The notes under the pieces: model-generated
The model's database searches: none
What the model was told of the DNA's origin: nothing
What the model saw: the letters and a program-made list of their open reading frames with translations, nothing else
Source of the DNA: an uncultured Prevotella sp.
GTDB taxonomy: Bacteria > Bacteroidota > Bacteroidia > Bacteroidales > Bacteroidaceae
Assembly (NCBI GenBank): GCA_900541575.1
Contig: UQKO01000022.1
Location: 1 to 36,274 of the forward strand
Direction: 5' to 3'
DNA: 36,274 bases
Position numbers and translations under genes: made by a program
In this document: positions 32,945-36,274 of the stretch, in pieces
Layout: each line of letters begins with the position of its first letter
Position numbering within the stretch: the stretch's first letter is position 1

Positions 32945-34288
32945 ATGCGTGATTTTAAAGACATCAAAATCGCAATAGCAGGTACCGGCTACGTGGGACT
33001 GAGTATAGCTACATTGCTATCTCAACATCATCACGTCACAGCTGTAGATGTAATTCCGGAAAAGGTGGAGAAACTAAACAATAATATTTCGCCCATCCAA
33101 GACGAATACATTGAGAAATATTTGGCCGAAAAGCCCCTAAATCTCACAGCCACCCTCGATGGCCGTACGGCCTATGCAGATGCCGACTTCGTGGTGATAG
33201 CCGCTCCTACCAACTACGACCCTGTGAAGAACTATTTCGACACAAGTCATGTAGAAGAAGTCATCGACCTCGTGCTCGAGGTCAATCCCGATGCCGTCAT
33301 GGTCATCAAGTCGACCATCCCCGTGGGCTATACGCGCAGTCTCTATCTAAAGTATGCGCAACGAGGCGTTAAGAAGTTCCATCTACTCTTCTCTCCCGAA
33401 TTCCTTCGCGAGAGCAAAGCCCTCTACGATAATCTCTATCCGAGCCGCATCATCGTGGGCTATCCCAAGATGATCAACCTTCCCGACCATGAAGAAGAAA
33501 ATCGTGCCATACAATCTGTGACCGATGTAGAGATGCTAAAGGAAGCCGCTAAAACCTTTGCCGCCCTTTTGCAAGAAGGAGCTATCAAAGAAAATATCGA
33601 CACACTCTTCATGGGCATGAAGGAAGCCGAGGCCGTGAAACTCTTTGCCAATACCTATCTAGCCCTTCGTGTCAGTTATTTCAACGAACTCGACACCTAT
33701 GCCGAAGTAAAGGGCCTTGATTCACGCGCTATCATCGAAGGAGTAGGGCTCGATCCGCGCATTGGCACACATTATAATAATCCCTCATTTGGCTATGGCG
33801 GATATTGTCTGCCCAAGGACACTAAGCAACTTTTGGCCAACTACCAAGATGTACCGCAAAACATGATGTCGGCCATAGTAGAATCCAACCGTACGCGCAA
33901 GGATTACATTGCTGATGCCGTGCTTCGCAAAGCAGGTTGGTACGATTATAGCAATAATAGCCAGTACGGTAATCCCTTCCCTTTAGGGGAGGGCAAGGGA
34001 GAGGCTCCCATTATTGGTGTATACCGTCTGACGATGAAGTCAAATTCCGACAACTTCCGTCAGTCTGCCATTCAAGGCATTATGAAGCGTGTGAAAGCCA
34101 AAGGTGCAGAAGTTATCATTTATGAACCCACTCTCGAAAATGGTACCACCTTTTTTGGTAGTCGAGTGGTCAACAATCTTGACGATTTTAAGATGCAGAG
34201 TAAGGCCATCATTGCCAATCGTTTCGACGATTGCTTGAAGGACGTAGAGGAAAAGGTTTATACACGTGATATTTTTAGAAGGGACTAA
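32945..34288 (+). CDS. ugd: UDP-glucose/UDP-ManNAc 6-dehydrogenase family protein
   Basis: Oxidises a UDP-sugar at C6 with NAD+ to give the uronic acid used in capsule or other surface polysaccharides. The 447 residues show the N-terminal NAD-binding GTGYVGLS (13-20), APTNYDP and KSTIPVGYT in the cofactor region. The central substrate helix contains FANTYLALRVSYFNELD. The catalytic C288 is in FGYGGYCLPKDTKQL. UDP-glucose is the most usual substrate for this short form, but it cannot be read from sequence. Residues about 338-355 (NSQYGNPFPLGEGKGEAPI) look inserted between DYS and IGVYRLTMKSNSDNF, in frame, and correspond to a GC-rich repeat. Confidence 0.9.
   Translation: MRDFKDIKIAIAGTGYVGLSIATLLSQHHHVTAVDVIPEKVEKLNNNISPIQDEYIEKYLAEKPLNLTATLDGRTAYADADFVVIAAPTNYDPVKNYFDTSHVEEVIDLVLEVNPDAVMVIKSTIPVGYTRSLYLKYAQRGVKKFHLLFSPEFLRESKALYDNLYPSRIIVGYPKMINLPDHEEENRAIQSVTDVEMLKEAAKTFAALLQEGAIKENIDTLFMGMKEAEAVKLFANTYLALRVSYFNELDTYAEVKGLDSRAIIEGVGLDPRIGTHYNNPSFGYGGYCLPKDTKQLLANYQDVPQNMMSAIVESNRTRKDYIADAVLRKAGWYDYSNNSQYGNPFPLGEGKGEAPIIGVYRLTMKSNSDNFRQSAIQGIMKRVKAKGAEVIIYEPTLENGTTFFGSRVVNNLDDFKMQSKAIIANRFDDCLKDVEEKVYTRDIFRRD
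33974..33993 (+). repeat. GC-rich palindromic repeat inserted in ugd
   Basis: CCCTTCCCTTTAGGGGAGGG forms an 8-pair stem with one G-T pair and a four-base loop, followed by a related CAAGGGAGAGGCTCCC. Translated it gives NPFPLGEGKGEAP. I recall such LGEGxGEA peptides from dispersed GC-rich repeats in Bacteroidetes genomes. Confidence 0.55.
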
Positions 34289-34538
34289 TCCATGTTAGAA
34301 AAAATGTAAGTCTTGAAGCCAAGCACCACGCTTCGCGAAGGTCTACGCAGATTTGCAGAATGGTATAGTCAATACTATGGCACATCGGATAGACACTAAG
34401 AGTTGCGCTTCGCGCGGTTTGGAACATGTAATTGCCATAAATTGACCATTAATGTTCAAGAAAACCGCGTAGCGGAAAGAGATTAAAGTATCCCATCTCT
34501 TACGCATCAATTCTTCCTAATGTCTTCAATTATTGTAA
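34289..34538. repeat. Short GC hairpins after ugd
   Basis: No gene is seen here. Three compact stems with three-base loops occur: CGC-ttc-GCG (34329-34337, within the palindrome CTTCGCGAAG), GCGC-ttc-GCGC (34405-34415) and CCGC-gta-GCGG (34465-34475). They are of the same type as those in the spacer before ugd. Confidence 0.6.
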
Positions 34539-34572
34539 AAAAGTACAGAGACGCAAGCATCCCTGTACTTTT
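34539..34572 (-). terminator. Terminator between ugd and the amidase gene
   Basis: A perfect 10 bp stem (AAAAGTACAG with CTGTACTTTT). On the minus strand it is followed by TTTTTTAC, so it ends the HU/smalltalk/amidase transcript; it may also work for ugd from the other side. Confidence 0.7.
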
Positions 34573-34575
34573 CAT

Positions 34576-35100
34576 CTAAAGTTCCTCAATCCACCCGAAC
34601 ACCTCTTGAGCATCCAGACAAGGGCAGTCCTTCGGCGTAGTGCTCGGCAGATCGCGATGTCCCACGATACGAGCGTTGGGGAATAAGACATGAAGTTTTT
34701 TTAGAAGTTCCACCATACGTTCAGTTTGCTTCTTTGTGCGCGTATCGCATGGAACGCCATTCTCGTCCAATCCACCTTCGTAGCAGATACCAATCGAACA
34801 ACGATTGTAAGGACGGGCATGAGCACCCACTTCAAGCAATTTGCGATGTTGAGTAAGCGAACCATCACGACGAATGTAAAAATGATAACCGATGGTGCGA
34901 AAGCCACGTTGCTTATGGTCTCGCATCAATTGTTCTACGCTATAGCTTTGGTTGCTGCGAGTAGCAGAACAGTGGAGTACTAAAAAACGAATACTTTTAG
35001 AAGAACGCATGACACTGCCGTTCTCTACTTTTGTAAGGAGAGTGCGCTCATTGCGCACCATCTCCTTACAGAGGGTCATAGGAAAGGAATCGTTTGTCAT
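34576..35100 (-). CDS. N-acetylmuramoyl-L-alanine amidase (Amidase_2 type)
   Basis: A peptidoglycan amidase expected to cut between MurNAc and L-Ala. With the start at 35100 it has 174 residues. The fold begins IRFLVLHCSATR with metal ligand H43. It continues with the typical IGYHFYIRRDGSLTQHRKLL and ends with H148 in VGHRDLP and a Cys in DCPC as the remaining ligand. The start at 35100 is chosen because its ATG overlaps the stop of the small upstream gene (ATGA). Most relatives start about where M31 is (35010), so the first 30 residues may not be translated. I see no signal peptide, so export would need another route, as in phage endolysins. Confidence 0.85.
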   Translation of the reverse strand: MTNDSFPMTLCKEMVRNERTLLTKVENGSVMRSSKSIRFLVLHCSATRSNQSYSVEQLMRDHKQRGFRTIGYHFYIRRDGSLTQHRKLLEVGAHARPYNRCSIGICYEGGLDENGVPCDTRTKKQTERMVELLKKLHVLFPNARIVGHRDLPSTTPKDCPCLDAQEVFGWIEEL

Positions 35101-35225
35101 AAAATAGAAGTAATTAAGGGGGTGCAACTGCTTACGCCTAATGCAGTAAGTGCGGCAATGACTGCCTGAATCACGGCATTGAGAATTTGCATCCACGAAA
35201 GTCTGTTGGATTTTTTTTCTGACAT
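35097..35225 (-). CDS. Smalltalk protein (tiny membrane protein)
   Basis: A 42-residue protein, MSEKKSNRLSWMQILNAVIQ then AVIAALTALGVSSCTPLITS and IL. It matches the Bacteroidetes 'smalltalk' family: a few charged residues, a Trp, then one hydrophobic Ala-rich helix (about 13-34) with Gly and Ser near its end. A Cys follows at C35. The function is not known. It overlaps the amidase start by four bases, so the two are translated together. Position and build recall small holins beside endolysins, which is an inference. Confidence 0.8.
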   Translation of the reverse strand: MSEKKSNRLSWMQILNAVIQAVIAALTALGVSSCTPLITSIL

Positions 35226-35426
35226 AGTTGTTCGTTTTAATAAATAGGAAAATTAGCGTAGGAAGTCTTTCATGCTTCGCTCAGAGATAGAAAGAAAATG
35301 TCAAGATCATATTTTCGGAAAGGGGAGCGATTGTCAGCAATCGAAATGGTTGGGCCTTTGAGTAAGACAGAAGTCACTTACAAACGGAATATTCAACAAC
35401 TTTCAATCGCTCCCAATCCTTAATAG
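35226..35426 (-). other. Spacer with mutually exclusive hairpins between HU-like and smalltalk genes
   Basis: GGGAGCGATTG (35323-35333) is an exact complement of CAATCGCTCCC (35404-35414). Its part CGATTG (35328-35333) can also pair with CAATCG (35338-35343) after a four-base loop. Either the long or the short stem can form, not both. The long stem starts 13 bases after the HU-like stop, so it may control how much transcript continues into smalltalk and the amidase. Confidence 0.45.
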
Positions 35427-35879
35427 TTATTCACCATTTTCAGAACCTTCCTCCGTCTCTCCATTCGCGTTAAATTTCACGATGGTGACACGTTCAGGAA
35501 TGAGGTCATAAGTACGTTTGCCGTTGCGATCACGTGTAAACGATGGTCGGAAATCTGGCACGATTGACTTCACCTGTTTCGCATTTGCCAACTTAGGATC
35601 CGTCACCCCAGGCTTGGTGATAAAACGGAGAAACACCGTACCAAATCCCAGGAGTTCCACAGAGTACCCCTTACGCAAGTTCTCCACCACATAGTAAGCA
35701 TAGCGGTCGAGTACAGCCTTCACATCAGCTGTGGTAGCAGTAGATTCTTGTGAAATCTGCTTGGCTACGGCATCAGTAGAAAGAGTACCATAGCTAACGG
35801 CACGCACATTGTAGACGATTTGACCTTTACGGTCGCCAAGAGGAATTTTCTTGGCAAAAGTTGTGTAACTCTGACTCAT
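35427..35879 (-). CDS. HU-like DNA-binding protein of the DUF4248/amidase cassette
   Basis: A 150-residue member of the Bacteroidetes HU-like family that is longer than classic HU. The core is about 25-125: VRAVSYGTLSTDAVAKQISQ, then VLDRYAYYVVENLRKGYSVE and LLGFGTVFLRF, the HU strand pair. A Lys/Arg-rich region (FRPSFTRDRNGKRT) may contact DNA, and the tail is acidic. It heads the minus-strand series HU-like, smalltalk, amidase. A DUF4248 gene is expected just upstream beyond the right edge, because the repeat block normally following DUF4248 lies there. Confidence 0.85.
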   Translation of the reverse strand: MSQSYTTFAKKIPLGDRKGQIVYNVRAVSYGTLSTDAVAKQISQESTATTADVKAVLDRYAYYVVENLRKGYSVELLGFGTVFLRFITKPGVTDPKLANAKQVKSIVPDFRPSFTRDRNGKRTYDLIPERVTIVKFNANGETEEGSENGE

Positions 35880-36072
35880 AATTTTAAAGAGTTAAAGGGT
35901 TAATAAAAAGTGATTGAATTACTCTCAGCGGAAGTATTTCCCTGATTGCGAATGCAAAGGTAGGAAGGCAAGAAGGGGGGAAAGGTACATGTTGGTTGAA
36001 GAAGGTCGAAGATGATAATAGACCGTTTTGACTTTATCATTCAGCTGGATAAATGCGAAGGAAGAAGGAGAT
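35880..36072 (-). promoter_or_regulatory. Upstream region of the HU-like gene with a -7 box
   Basis: On the minus strand TACCTTTG (35955-35962) fits TAnnTTTG and lies 75 bases before the HU-like start codon. No exact -33 box is found. Nothing else is seen between it and the repeat block at 36073. Confidence 0.5.
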
Positions 36073-36274
36073 AAAGTTCTTCCCTTTTAAGCACACACCA
36101 CACCTATGTGAATACACGCGTGCGCGAGGCAAAATCACCTCGTTATGCGTTCAAAATCAGTCTGTTCTATCGGTCTTCATCCATAGGTCCTAACGGTCTT
36201 CATCGTTAGCACCTAATAGTCTTCATCGTTAGCACCTATCGGTCTTCATCGTTAGAGTACTAAGATTTAGGTCG
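36073..36274 (-). repeat. Right copy of the 200 bp block, inverted relative to 4008-4212
   Basis: Read on the minus strand from 36274, this matches 4008-4212 from the first base (CGACCTAAATCTTAGTAC) to GAACTT with scattered differences and small gaps. In the left copy the block follows DUF4248 by ten bases, so a minus-strand DUF4248 gene probably ends about ten bases past the window edge. Confidence 0.85.
36164..36255 (-). repeat. Four tandem 23 bp repeats, right copy
   Basis: Four units on the minus strand, the first CTAACGATGAAGACCGATAG plus GTG. The second unit differs most (GACTATTAG), and the fourth begins CTATGGATGAAGAC. Unit number and order match the left array. Confidence 0.85.

Noticed and set aside
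34576..35879. Prophage lysis module
   Set aside because: No capsid, tail, terminase or integrase gene is nearby. The genes fit the chromosomal DUF4248/HU/amidase neighbourhood of Bacteroidales.

Overview
The window looks like a chromosomal segment from a Bacteroidales bacterium, most likely Prevotella or a close relative. The evidence is the RprX/RprY two-component pair, DUF4295 after rpmG, a DUF4827 lipoprotein, a UpxY-type NusG paralogue, DUF4248, HU-like and 'smalltalk' proteins, a type IX secretion sorting domain, and the Bacteroidetes promoter form TTTG-N19-TAnnTTTG ahead of the ribosomal protein operon. I cannot name a species.

Left part (1-7.9 kb). rprX-rprY run on the minus strand. 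Upstream of them is a scarred stretch: a truncated acyltransferase gene, then a 753 bp unit (3707-4459) with perfect 17 bp terminal inverted repeats and a perfect 8 bp target duplication. That unit carries a DUF4248 gene and an array of four 23 bp repeats but no transposase. Two identical tRNA-Arg(ACG) genes follow, then a Y-family polymerase / YolD-like operon, a solo copy of one end of the same element, and the tmRNA gene.

Middle part (8.0-30.7 kb). This is mostly housekeeping and envelope biology. It holds rpmB-rpmG-DUF4295, a lipoprotein, an outer-membrane-like helix-hairpin-helix protein and a secreted protein. Then come a ComF-family protein, a small exported protein, a zinc-ribbon/FHA protein, and three HU-fold genes, two of them fused through a membrane segment to SPOR or LysM domains. 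rimO-ftsY, map-tsaD-pncC, a subtilisin-like protease and mfd complete it. Almost all of these genes are on the minus strand.

Right part (30.7-36.3 kb). A polysaccharide-type locus contains a long leader, an unusually extended UpxY-like antiterminator with a 40 bp palindrome in its coding start, a hairpin-rich 555 bp spacer and a UDP-glucose/UDP-ManNAc dehydrogenase gene carrying an in-frame repeat insertion. Facing it on the minus strand is an HU-like / smalltalk / amidase cassette. The final 202 bases are an inverted copy of the block that follows DUF4248 at 4.0 kb, so another DUF4248 gene probably lies just beyond the right edge.

The most unusual signals are the DUF4248 mini-transposon, the paired 200 bp repeats 32 kb apart, and the overlapping small-membrane-protein/amidase pair.
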